DNA of 6,329 nucleotides from CG2-30-44-17 sp964344725 (GCA_964344725.1 CAYFOI010000040.1:1-6329); one strand, 5' to 3'; positions 1-6,069 are shown, counted from the stretch's first letter. The notes: a model not told the origin generated them from the sequence alone. Translations and numbers: made by a program.

Positions 1-1
1 T

Positions 2-54
2 CCCAAATTCTTCTAAGTTTTTGCCAAGTTACGCACCCGAAAATGAACGGTAGC
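2..54 (+). repeat. Left copy of 53-bp perfect terminal inverted repeat
   Basis: This stretch is the exact reverse complement of 6277-6329: all 53 bases match, and the match breaks at position 55. It lies about 25 bp beyond the 3' end of tRNA-Gly, and the right copy lies about 80 bp beyond the 3' end of tRNA-Phe, so each copy is downstream of an outward-pointing tRNA. Whether it is the tip of a longer repeated gene or element outside the window, a real terminus, or the point where an assembler stopped at a repeat cannot be told from the window. Confidence 0.95.
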
Positions 55-78
55 CGTAAAAAGCGATTCGATTTTTCA

Positions 79-153
79 TGGAGCGGGTGACGGGAATCGA
101 ACCCGTATCAACGGCTTGGAAGGCCGTGGTAATAGCCATTATACGACACCCGC
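79..153 (-). tRNA. tRNA-Gly (anticodon UCC)
   Basis: Read on the - strand, this folds into a complete cloverleaf. The acceptor stem pairs GCGGGTG with CACCCGC. The D stem is GTAT/TTAC-like, the anticodon stem ACGGC/GCCGT holds the loop CTTCCAA, and the T arm is ACGGG-TTCGATT-CCCGT. The anticodon TCC occupies + strand 118-120. The discriminator is U and the 3' CCA is encoded in the DNA (positions 81-79). The sequence closely resembles E. coli tRNA-Gly(UCC). It decodes GGA/GGG and is transcribed leftward, away from the protein genes, from its own promoter at 174-201. Confidence 0.97.
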
Positions 154-159
154 ATTTTG

Positions 160-177
160 AAATAGCAAAAGCTATTT
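160..177. repeat. Small inverted repeat between tRNA-Gly promoter and gene
   Basis: AAATAGC (160-166) and GCTATTT (171-177) are perfect complements around a 4-base AAAA loop. On the - strand the hairpin overlaps the -10 box and the early transcribed leader of tRNA-Gly. On the + strand it is not followed by a T-tract, so it does not look like an intrinsic terminator. It could be an operator, a leader hairpin or chance in AT-rich DNA. Confidence 0.4.
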
Positions 178-201
178 TATAGCAATCCTCACGAGTTTCA
201 A
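174..201 (-). promoter_or_regulatory. Sigma-70-type promoter of tRNA-Gly
   Basis: On the - strand there is TTGAAA (+ strand 196-201), a 16-nt spacer and TAAAAT (+ strand 174-179), ending 20 nt before the first base of the tRNA. That leaves room for a short 5' leader. The -10 box overlaps the hairpin-forming sequence at 160-177. Spacing and position are good. The call rests on motif match only. Confidence 0.55.
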
Positions 202-241
202 GTTTTTTTGTGATTTGTGAACATAAGTCGACACTTCTGGT

Positions 242-269
242 TTGACATTAAAAGGTCATGAGGCAGAAT
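242..269 (+). promoter_or_regulatory. Candidate promoter of the hydrolase-salvage operon
   Basis: A consensus -35 box TTGACA (242-247) is followed after 16 nt by CAGAAT (264-269), which matches four of six -10 positions. Transcription would start near 276, about 45 nt before the proposed GTG at 323. A second, weaker option is TTATAA (294-299) as a later -10 box. The region 202-322 contains no other gene. All genes to 3981 could be read from here because no terminator is visible between them. Confidence 0.4.
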
Positions 270-322
270 GGACACCGAATAATTAACACTATGTTATAAA
301 AAAAATAATTATAATCATCTTC

Positions 323-1231
323 GTGCTGATAATGGCAACTGTACTAGGAGCAGCAATTTTCTTAACACCCGAAAAAGAAGAGCCAACAGAAGAGATAGTG
401 GTTTACGAAGAAGACGAAACTTTATCTTGCAATGATTGGCTAGGTGAGAATAGCAGCCTAGAGTACAAAAGACACGGCTGTACAGAACACACAGACATAC
501 TGGAGAGCGTAGAAGAAAATGGTGGCAGCGTTATCCCGCTTAGCGACGATAGATTCTTTATATTTTGGGCGCCCGAAGGATGGTTTGAATCGGAAGATAA
601 AAAACTTGTACTAACTGTTCACGGCGGAGGCGGATGTGCAGAAACCGTATTTGAATTATGGAATGACCTTAGTGAAGACCACGACTACGCAATAATCGCA
701 TTGCAAACTGCCGAAAAAGGACAAGGGGCAGAAGAATTTATAAAAGAAGAGCACTATTCATTTGATAGTCCCGAAACTATGTACGAGCTCATAAAAGAAA
801 CAGTAAGTGAACTCGGATTGTATTGTGATCTTGATAATACAGACATCATTTACCACGGATTCTCAAGAGGCTCCGCAGTATCTTACGAAGTTGCACTTAC
901 CGATTACGGCGAAGATGGAGAACAGATTTTTTCAGCATATATTGCTGACTCGGGTGGGCTCCCAGTTGAACTTGCAGAATATTTGGAAAAGTCGCAAGAT
1001 AGTTTCAACGGAGTTCATTTCTGGCTATATTGTAGCGAAAATGATCAAGATGGAGACAGATGTGAAGGTATGAAGTTCTCAGAAGAGATCTTAACGCAAT
1101 ACGGAGCAGTTGTAGACGAATTCTATATAAACCCTATCGGAGGGCATGGACTTATATCATTAACGCACACTAGAGCAGAAAGCTCAGCATTCGATAAGCT
1201 CTTTAATTACATAGATGCACTTAGTCCATAA
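323..1231 (+). CDS. Exported or membrane-anchored alpha/beta hydrolase (esterase-like)
   Basis: The 302-residue product has the landmarks of a serine alpha/beta hydrolase. There is an oxyanion-hole stretch HGGGG (residues 100-104), a nucleophile elbow GFSRG with Ser181, and a likely catalytic His275 in GGHG. The acid is probably one of the aspartates in ENDQDGD (239-245). A hydrophobic N-terminus (residues 1-14) and an acidic linker (17-32) suggest it acts outside the membrane, and six cysteines (36, 53, 105, 168, 237, 247) could form disulfides. The substrate is unknown; LpqC/PHB-depolymerase-like esterases are the nearest pattern. The start is doubtful. GTG 323 is the only usual start codon, but the open frame continues upstream to the TAA at 284-286 and would add KKIIIIIF, making a better signal anchor. 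The end overlaps the next gene by 17 nt. Confidence 0.72.
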   Translation: MLIMATVLGAAIFLTPEKEEPTEEIVVYEEDETLSCNDWLGENSSLEYKRHGCTEHTDILESVEENGGSVIPLSDDRFFIFWAPEGWFESEDKKLVLTVHGGGGCAETVFELWNDLSEDHDYAIIALQTAEKGQGAEEFIKEEHYSFDSPETMYELIKETVSELGLYCDLDNTDIIYHGFSRGSAVSYEVALTDYGEDGEQIFSAYIADSGGLPVELAEYLEKSQDSFNGVHFWLYCSENDQDGDRCEGMKFSEEILTQYGAVVDEFYINPIGGHGLISLTHTRAESSAFDKLFNYIDALSP

Positions 1232-1664
1232 AATCTGCGAATTAATAAAGCAAAACACCAATACAGCTGGCAATATTAGCTTTCGAGACGGCATGACTTT
1301 TCGCATAACTCAATCTGGAGCAGTATTGGAGCAAATAGGAGAAAAAGACTTTGTTTTGCCTGAACCTGAAAACAATCCTTCTTGTGAAGTGAAGATCCAC
1401 GATTTTATATACAAAAAAAGGCCAGATGTTAACTGGATAATTCATCTGCATGATGATGTGGTGCTAAACAACCCGAGAGATCTTCCTATTACAGAAAAAT
1501 ACGCAAAGTTCGGTACGCAAGAACTAGTAGATGAAATCGCAAAGATTTTAAATCAAGAAAATTACCTGGTTATAAAAAATCATGGTATTATCGCGCTTGG
1601 TTCTTCACTTGAGGAAACCATTCAACTGATAACAAAAATCCACAATGCCAGTAAAAACGATTGA
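1215..1664 (+). CDS. Short class II aldolase (FucA/adducin family), probable methylthioribulose-1-phosphate aldolase
   Basis: The 149-residue protein aligns by eye with L-fuculose-1-phosphate aldolase. It has GN (19-20), the phosphate loop SG (34-35), PSCE with the catalytic-type Glu58, the zinc pair HLH (His77, His79) and the third zinc ligand His123 in NHG. The stretch KFGTQELVDEIAKIL (98-112) matches the FucA segment just before its third histidine. It is far shorter than the usual 200-220 residues. About 30 residues are missing between the HxH pair and NHG, and the C-terminal tail is missing too; these regions hold Tyr113 and Tyr209 in E. coli FucA. The MtnB dehydratase motif after HxH is not visible. 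Co-transcription with mtnA and mtnP points to cleavage of methylthioribulose-1-phosphate (or the 5-deoxy analogue) to dihydroxyacetone phosphate and an aldehyde. It overlaps the hydrolase by 17 nt and mtnA by 20 nt and lacks a Shine-Dalgarno. Confidence 0.8.
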   Translation: MHLVHKICELIKQNTNTAGNISFRDGMTFRITQSGAVLEQIGEKDFVLPEPENNPSCEVKIHDFIYKKRPDVNWIIHLHDDVVLNNPRDLPITEKYAKFGTQELVDEIAKILNQENYLVIKNHGIIALGSSLEETIQLITKIHNASKND

Positions 1665-2652
1665 ATGGCGAAATGGGGAGATATACATGATTGATCAGAC
1701 TCTTTTGCCACGCCAGTATAAGATTATTAAATGTGACACTATTAAGAAGGTCTGGGATGCTATAAAGCAGCTTAAAGTTCGTGGCGCTCCAGCTATCGGA
1801 GTTGCTGCAGCTTTTGGAATGCTTCTTGTTTCTGAAAAATCTAAAGCAAAGACCCTTGCAGCTTACAAAAAAGAAATGCAAAAAGCCGCAAAATACTTGG
1901 CAACTTCAAGGCCAACAGCGGTTAACTTGTTTTGGGCATTAGATCGTGTAATGGAAATCGTGAAGGCAGGCAAAGACTTGGGACAGCTCAAAAAAGATAT
2001 AAAAAAAGAAACTCTGCAAATATTTGAAGAAGATCGCGAAATTTGTCGTGCAATAGGTAAGAACGGCAATAAAATCATCCCAAAGACAGCAACAATAATC
2101 ACACACTGTAACGCAGGCGGTCTCGCGACAGCAGATTACGGTACTGCATTAGCTTGTATGTACGCAGCACACGAAAAAGGCAAAAAACTCCACGTATATG
2201 CAGACGAAACTAGGCCGCTAAATCAAGGTGCAAGACTCACAACTTGGGAGCTAATGAAAGCGGGTATAAAAACGACACTCATTTGCGATAGCATGGCCGC
2301 TCATACAATGAAAACTCACAGAATAGATTGTGTCATTGTTGGCGCTGACCGCATCGCAGCAAACGGAGATGCAGCTAACAAAATAGGAACATATGGACTT
2401 GCATTAGCAGCCAAAGCTCACGGCGTACCTTTCTACGTCGCAGCACCACTTTCAACAATAGATCTAAATTCAAAAGATGGCAGCGAAATTCCAATCGAAG
2501 AGAGAGATCCAAAAGAGGTCACGTCATACAAAGTCCCAGTCTATAATCCGGCCTTTGATGTAACCCCGGCGAATCTGATTACAGCAATTATTACCGAAAA
2601 GGGGATCATCGAAAAACCAACAACTACAAAAATTAAAAAACTCTTTAATTAA
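1645..2652 (+). CDS. mtnA: Methylthioribose-1-phosphate isomerase
   Basis: This enzyme converts 5-methylthioribose-1-phosphate to 5-methylthioribulose-1-phosphate in the cytoplasm. The 335 residues match the usual MtnA length. The start MPVKTIEW and the IDQTLLP motif (16-22) are typical. Other MtnA landmarks are RGAPAIG (46-52), THCNAGG with catalytic Cys155, ADETRP (186-191), GADRIAANGD with catalytic Asp235, NKIGTY (245-250) and IPIEERDP (282-289). These favour MtnA over the related ribose-1,5-bisphosphate isomerase of the archaeal AMP pathway and over eIF2B-like proteins. ATG 1645 lies inside the aldolase gene (20-nt overlap), which implies coupled translation. It supplies the presumed substrate of the aldolase upstream and uses the product of mtnP downstream. 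Confidence 0.96.
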   Translation: MPVKTIEWRNGEIYMIDQTLLPRQYKIIKCDTIKKVWDAIKQLKVRGAPAIGVAAAFGMLLVSEKSKAKTLAAYKKEMQKAAKYLATSRPTAVNLFWALDRVMEIVKAGKDLGQLKKDIKKETLQIFEEDREICRAIGKNGNKIIPKTATIITHCNAGGLATADYGTALACMYAAHEKGKKLHVYADETRPLNQGARLTTWELMKAGIKTTLICDSMAAHTMKTHRIDCVIVGADRIAANGDAANKIGTYGLALAAKAHGVPFYVAAPLSTIDLNSKDGSEIPIEERDPKEVTSYKVPVYNPAFDVTPANLITAIITEKGIIEKPTTTKIKKLFN

Positions 2653-2674
2653 TACTCAATAATTAATACTCAAT
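2647..2674 (+). repeat. 14-bp tandem duplication across the mtnA-apt junction
   Basis: AATTAATACTCAAT occurs twice back to back (2647-2660 and 2661-2674). The first copy contains the mtnA stop codon and the second ends inside the apt ATG. Removing one copy would leave mtnA and apt separated by only 6 nt, like the other tight junctions in the operon. It is probably a recent slippage duplication. Confidence 0.9.
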
Positions 2675-3188
2675 GAATTTAAAAGATTTCATCCGCGATG
2701 TCCCAGACTTCCCAAAAGAAGGAATAATTTTCAAAGACATTACACCTCTATTAGCCGATCCAGAGGCATTCAAATATGCAGTAGATCAAATGACACAGTT
2801 TGCACAAGACAAAGGGGCGGAGGCGATAGTCGGCATTGACTCCAGAGGATTTATATTCGGGAGCATAATCGCTTACAAACTAGGGATTAAATTCATCCCA
2901 GTCCGCAAAGTCGGGAAGCTCCCGCACGAGACAATTTCCGAGAAATACGAGCTCGAATACGGCGAAGCCGAACTGGAAATCCACAAAGACGCACTTGCAG
3001 CAGAAGAAAAGACCTTAATAGTAGATGATCTGCTCGCAACAGGAGGCACAGTACGTGCAACTTGCAACTTGGTTGAGAAGCTCGGAGCAGAAGTTTGTGG
3101 AATTGCTTTCTTGATAAATTTAGCATTCCTAAATGGGGAAGAAAAAATCTCAAACTACGATATCCTAAACCTCATAACTTATGAATAA
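2673..3188 (+). CDS. apt: Adenine phosphoribosyltransferase
   Basis: Apt joins adenine and PRPP to give AMP and pyrophosphate in the cytoplasm. The 171 residues are the normal size. Diagnostic parts are the N-terminal IRDVPDFPKEGIIFKDITPLL region (starting at residue 7), DSRGFIFG (56-63), RKVGKLP (78-84), YELEYG (92-97) and the PRPP-binding loop LIVDDLLATGGT (115-126). It sits between mtnA and mtnP, so its likely job is to recapture the adenine that MtnP releases. ATG 2673 follows mtnA by 20 nt, and the 3' end overlaps mtnP by 8 nt (ATGAATAA). No Shine-Dalgarno is visible. Confidence 0.97.
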   Translation: MNLKDFIRDVPDFPKEGIIFKDITPLLADPEAFKYAVDQMTQFAQDKGAEAIVGIDSRGFIFGSIIAYKLGIKFIPVRKVGKLPHETISEKYELEYGEAELEIHKDALAAEEKTLIVDDLLATGGTVRATCNLVEKLGAEVCGIAFLINLAFLNGEEKISNYDILNLITYE

Positions 3189-3981
3189 AGCAGACATAGG
3201 AATCTTCGGTGGCTCAGGATTTTATAACCTATTAGAAAATGCGGAGGAAATAGAAATGGATACGCCTTATGGGAAGCCATCAGATAAGATCGTCATCGGT
3301 GAGTACAAAGGCAAAAAAATAGCATTTCTACCTCGCCACGGTAGTGGCCACGAATACCCACCACACAAAGTCCCATACCGAGCTAACCTGTGGGCATTCA
3401 AAGAACTAGGTATAAAATACATCCTAGGTCCGTGCGCCTCAGGTAGTCTTCAAAAACACATCAAGCCTGGAGATTTCGTAATTTGCGATCAGTTTGTGGA
3501 TAGAACCAAAGCACGAAAAGACACTTTCTACGAAGGCCCAAAAGTTGCGCATGTCGAAGCGGCACATCCATATTGTGAAGATTTGCGAAAGATTGCATTG
3601 GAAGAAGCCAAAAAACTCGAAATTACAGCACACGACGGAGGAACAGTTGTAGTAATTCAAGGTCCACGTTTTTCAACAAAAGCAGAAAGCAGGTGGTTCT
3701 CGTCGGCAGGATTCGAAGTTATTAATATGACTCAATATCCGGAATGTATTCTCGCACGTGAGCTAGAGATGTGTTACATAAACATCTGCTTAATAACCGA
3801 TTATGACGTAGGTCTTGAAGACGACCCCGATATCAAACCAGTTACGATCAATGAAGTTCTAAAAACTTTCAAAGAAAATAACGACAAAGTCCGTGACCTG
3901 CTTTTTGCACTAATAGAGAAGATCGATACAGAAAAGGAATGCAATTGTCACAAAGCAATGCAGGGAGCTTTCTTGAATTAA
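3181..3981 (+). CDS. mtnP: 5'-methylthioadenosine phosphorylase
   Basis: MtnP cleaves 5'-methylthioadenosine with phosphate to adenine and methylthioribose-1-phosphate; relatives also accept 5'-deoxyadenosine. The 266 residues show the family landmarks: IGIFGGSGFY (6-15), PRHGSGH (51-57), PHKVPYRAN (61-69), QGPRFST (160-166), NMTQYPE (182-188) and TDYD (206-209), whose aspartates are those tied to 6-aminopurine recognition in MTAP-type enzymes. The C-terminal CNCHKAM is also typical of MtnP. This supports MTA phosphorylase rather than guanosine/inosine PNP. It starts inside apt (8-nt overlap) and is the last gene of the salvage operon; 46 nt separate it from the LCP gene. Confidence 0.94.
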   Translation: MNKADIGIFGGSGFYNLLENAEEIEMDTPYGKPSDKIVIGEYKGKKIAFLPRHGSGHEYPPHKVPYRANLWAFKELGIKYILGPCASGSLQKHIKPGDFVICDQFVDRTKARKDTFYEGPKVAHVEAAHPYCEDLRKIALEEAKKLEITAHDGGTVVVIQGPRFSTKAESRWFSSAGFEVINMTQYPECILARELEMCYINICLITDYDVGLEDDPDIKPVTINEVLKTFKENNDKVRDLLFALIEKIDTEKECNCHKAMQGAFLN

Positions 3982-3993
3982 AAAAACTCACCC

Positions 3994-4021
3994 TTGTAAC
4001 GATGAGATTTTCTGGTATCTT
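3994..4021 (+). promoter_or_regulatory. Weak candidate promoter of the LCP gene
   Basis: TTGTAA (3994-3999), 16 nt, then TATCTT (4016-4021) lies just before GTG 4028. If used, the transcript would be nearly leaderless, which is compatible with the absence of a Shine-Dalgarno. The match is modest and the LCP gene may instead be read through from mtnP. Confidence 0.22.
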
Positions 4022-4027
4022 CTTCCT

Positions 4028-5236
4028 GTGAACAAAAAGAAAAGCACAATCCTATCTGAAGAAAAAAATCACTGGCGCAAAATAGCGGCAGGTTTGTCAG
4101 GCATAATAGTTGCATTTTTAGTCTGGCAAGTTTTTGCGATGAAGGCAGAAATAGCAGAGATAAAAGAAACCACAGAAAGAGCGCAAGAAGCGACAGGCTA
4201 TATCGTAGATTTTGGTACAGACCTTAACGAAATCAGAGAACTCCTTCTCCTGCCAACAGAAAACTACACTCTTTTTGGGGAAGAGATTGAATCAGAAGAC
4301 GAAACAGACTCTGTTATAGAGGACATGTTCGCATACGTAGACCAAATAGGGGTGTCGCGAACGATAGAACAGAATACCCAAGTGCTTGACGAGTATTTTA
4401 CAACATACTCAGTTATAGATCTTTTGGAAGAAAAAGGACTGACAAGGCCAGAAGATGCCTACGAAATCCAAGATTCACAAGGACGCACACTAATTATTAT
4501 AGAAATATCAGAAGAAGACGGATCTCTCTCAGTTACCAATTATTTCGGATCAGAAATCGATACGGAATCCGGAATAACACTAACATTAAATGCAGAAATA
4601 GAAGCCATAGACGATTTGATAGTGCTAGTAGATGAATTCGAAGTTATAAAAGATGACCTCGAAACACTTCTATACGTTGGGGGAGAAACATACGACACTC
4701 TAACAGCCAAAGGTATGTGGGCAGAAGCTGCATACGACGCAGGAGAGCAATTCGAATACTACTTGGTCAACCAAGATCAAATAAGATTAGCGAGCCTAGA
4801 ATTGAGCACAGCATACGGAGGACGTTTAACATGGGTAAACCTAATGACAGGCGAAGAGGTAGCTCCAATTACGGTAGATGACGCAACAATTGCAGCATTA
4901 ATAGAACCGTTAGATGCGAGCACTCTTCTAGAACAAAAGGTCACAGAAAATCGTGAAAAACTCGAGAGCTTACTCGCAGACGAAGCTTTCCAAAAAGCAC
5001 TTTCGGAAAACAATGTCCAAATGTCAGAAGCTCGCGAAGATGACGACGGCATTTATTACGACCTAACAGATGTAGAGGGCACAGTCTTAAGCACGATTTA
5101 TGTCGACAAAAACACAGGCAAAGTTATGGTAACGAATGGAGAGAGCGATCTAGAATTAATGGCAGCTGTACAACAAGAAGAGAGTAAAAAAAAACTTTGG
5201 ATTTGCCTGATGCGCTCCCAGAGTATGATGAGCTAG
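4028..5236 (+). CDS. Membrane-anchored N-terminal half of a split LCP protein (0-frame product)
   Basis: From GTG 4028 this frame gives 402 residues. There is a short basic cytoplasmic tail, one transmembrane helix (about 18-38), a likely coiled coil (38-56), then about 330 acidic residues that would be extracellular. That region holds three related modules of helix plus beta-hairpin with a common ending (VTN at 169-171, WVN at 269-271, VTN at 368-370); the third, with YVDKNTGKV (358-366), recalls PepSY domains. The last 13 residues after Lys389 (0-frame UAG at 5234-5236) look like out-of-frame filler. Reading -1 at the A9 run (5186-5194) joins residue 389 to the LCP domain, giving 675 residues. 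Alone, this product would be an anchor without the enzyme. No known family is recognised for the middle region. Confidence 0.8.
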   Translation: MNKKKSTILSEEKNHWRKIAAGLSGIIVAFLVWQVFAMKAEIAEIKETTERAQEATGYIVDFGTDLNEIRELLLLPTENYTLFGEEIESEDETDSVIEDMFAYVDQIGVSRTIEQNTQVLDEYFTTYSVIDLLEEKGLTRPEDAYEIQDSQGRTLIIIEISEEDGSLSVTNYFGSEIDTESGITLTLNAEIEAIDDLIVLVDEFEVIKDDLETLLYVGGETYDTLTAKGMWAEAAYDAGEQFEYYLVNQDQIRLASLELSTAYGGRLTWVNLMTGEEVAPITVDDATIAALIEPLDASTLLEQKVTENREKLESLLADEAFQKALSENNVQMSEAREDDDGIYYDLTDVEGTVLSTIYVDKNTGKVMVTNGESDLELMAAVQQEESKKKLWICLMRSQSMMS

Positions 5237-5253
5237 TTTCTGCATCAGGCGAG
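5186..5253 (+). promoter_or_regulatory. Putative programmed -1 frameshift signal (A AAA AAA slippery site plus stem-loop)
   Basis: Nine A's (5186-5194) contain the heptamer A AAA AAA in the correct phase for a -1 shift (0-frame codons AAA AAA AAA CTT). Ten nt later GCCTGATGC (5205-5213) pairs perfectly with GCATCAGGC (5242-5250). Three outer G-U/A-U pairs would extend it to 12 bp with a 7-nt spacer, and GCTC/GAGC (5214-5217 with 5230-5233) can pair inside the loop. The 0-frame UAG (5234-5236) is in the loop. A purine stretch AGAAGAGAG (5176-5184) lies just upstream, recalling the dnaX stimulator. The -1 frame has a TAA at 5185-5187, so the shift must occur at or after the A run. Confidence 0.6.
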
Positions 5254-6054
5254 GGCGTAAATATATTGGTTTGCGGAAAGCACGGGTCGAATGTCGACAC
5301 GATAATTTTTACAAATGTTGATCCAGAAGATCACGAAGTGACGATGATTAGCATACCTAGAGATCTTTATTATGAAGAAAAAAAGATAAACAGCGTTTAT
5401 TACTACTATGGAATGAACGAATTCGTGAACCAAATAGAAGAAATAAGCGGACAAAAAATCGATAAATATATCCTCATCGATATGTATGTTTTTGCAGATA
5501 TAATCGATGCAATGGGAGGGATCGATATTACTTTGGAAGAAGATTTAATAGATCCTAGTTACACGACTTATGATAATGGAGTTTGGAGCACACTATATTA
5601 TCCAGCTGGCGACTACCATTTAAATGGAACTCAAACGCTCAGGGTGGCAAGATCACGTCATTACTCGTCAGATTATGATAGGGCAGAGAGGCAGCAACTG
5701 ATTTTGGAAGGGATAAAAAATACAGCAATAGATATGGGTCTTACAGATACCACATCTCTATTTGAAGTTGTTGAGCTCGTCATGGATAATACGGAGACAG
5801 ATATAGGGCTGAATGAAGCGATAATGTATTACGTTAAGTATAAAGACTACGATATCTCTCGAGGGAATGTGCTTACAACAGCAAACGTCCTTGAAAACAA
5901 ACATGTTTATGTGAACTATGACACTTCTGCTTCGGAAGAAGTTTGTGATGAAGAAACGGGCGAATGCGAAGAGCAAAACTTCGTTTATACATTAATCCCA
6001 ACAGACGAAAACTGGGATTATATAAAATGGTATTTTTCAGAAGCTTTGAGGTAG
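5197..6054 (+). CDS. LytR-CpsA-Psr (LCP) transferase domain, C-terminal half of the split protein
   Basis: LCP enzymes transfer polyprenyl-linked glycopolymers to peptidoglycan on the outer face of the membrane. Numbered from TTG 5197, the domain begins at VNILVCG (21-27). It keeps Asp34 (VDTI), Arg55 (ISIPRD), the NG-x-TL segment (143-148), ARSRH (151-155) and DYDRAERQQ (159-167), the arginines that bind the pyrophosphate. A tail of about 100 residues follows, with a Cys pair in CDEETGEC (245-252). It has no transmembrane helix of its own, whereas LCP proteins are normally anchored, so independent starting at TTG would leave it in the cytoplasm. A -1 frameshift at 5194 would instead attach it to the preceding anchored ORF, entering as T-L-D-L-P. 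The fusion is therefore the likely functional form. The gene ends in TAG, 67 nt before tRNA-Phe. Confidence 0.88.
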   Translation: MDLPDALPEYDELVSASGEGVNILVCGKHGSNVDTIIFTNVDPEDHEVTMISIPRDLYYEEKKINSVYYYYGMNEFVNQIEEISGQKIDKYILIDMYVFADIIDAMGGIDITLEEDLIDPSYTTYDNGVWSTLYYPAGDYHLNGTQTLRVARSRHYSSDYDRAERQQLILEGIKNTAIDMGLTDTTSLFEVVELVMDNTETDIGLNEAIMYYVKYKDYDISRGNVLTTANVLENKHVYVNYDTSASEEVCDEETGECEEQNFVYTLIPTDENWDYIKWYFSEALR

Positions 6055-6069
6055 AAATTGAATTTCGGA

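Noticed and set aside
32..80. Short - strand ORF starting in the tRNA-Gly CCA (M-K-N-R-I-A-F).
   Set aside because: Only 16 codons, stops inside the repeat, and its start is formed by the tRNA 3' end.
1..90. Open frame on the + strand ending at TGA 88-90 (includes M-N-G-S-R-K-K-R-F).
   Set aside because: It runs into the tRNA-Gly gene on the opposite strand, is very short and has no recognisable features; openness over 29 codons is expected by chance.
1215..1664. MtnB (methylthioribulose-1-phosphate dehydratase) as the identity of the class II aldolase-family protein.
   Set aside because: The MtnB segment with the acid/base Glu after the HxH pair is not present, the KFGTQEL stretch matches FucA better, and no mtnC/D/E-like genes follow. 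It cannot be fully excluded without a search.
1215..1721. UGA recoded as glycine, as in Gracilibacteria/SR1, extending the short aldolase past its TGA at 1662-1664.
   Set aside because: The extension would read out of frame through mtnA and shows no aldolase-like residues. mtnA, apt and mtnP have full family length under the standard code, and the only glycine tRNA seen has anticodon UCC.
1645..2652. Ribose-1,5-bisphosphate isomerase of the AMP-RuBisCO pathway instead of MtnA.
   Set aside because: The THCNAGG, ADETRP and IPIEERDP motifs and the RGAPAIG form are those of MtnA, and no AMP phosphorylase or RuBisCO gene is nearby.
4777..5052. Antisense open frames opposite the LCP, mtnA, apt and mtnP genes.
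   Set aside because: All are serine- or leucine-rich shadows of well-supported genes on the + strand, with no family motifs.
6054..6066. GAAATT-G-AATTTC palindrome after the LCP stop as a terminator.
   Set aside because: The stem is AU-rich with a 1-base centre and no following T-tract, so it would not form a stable intrinsic terminator.
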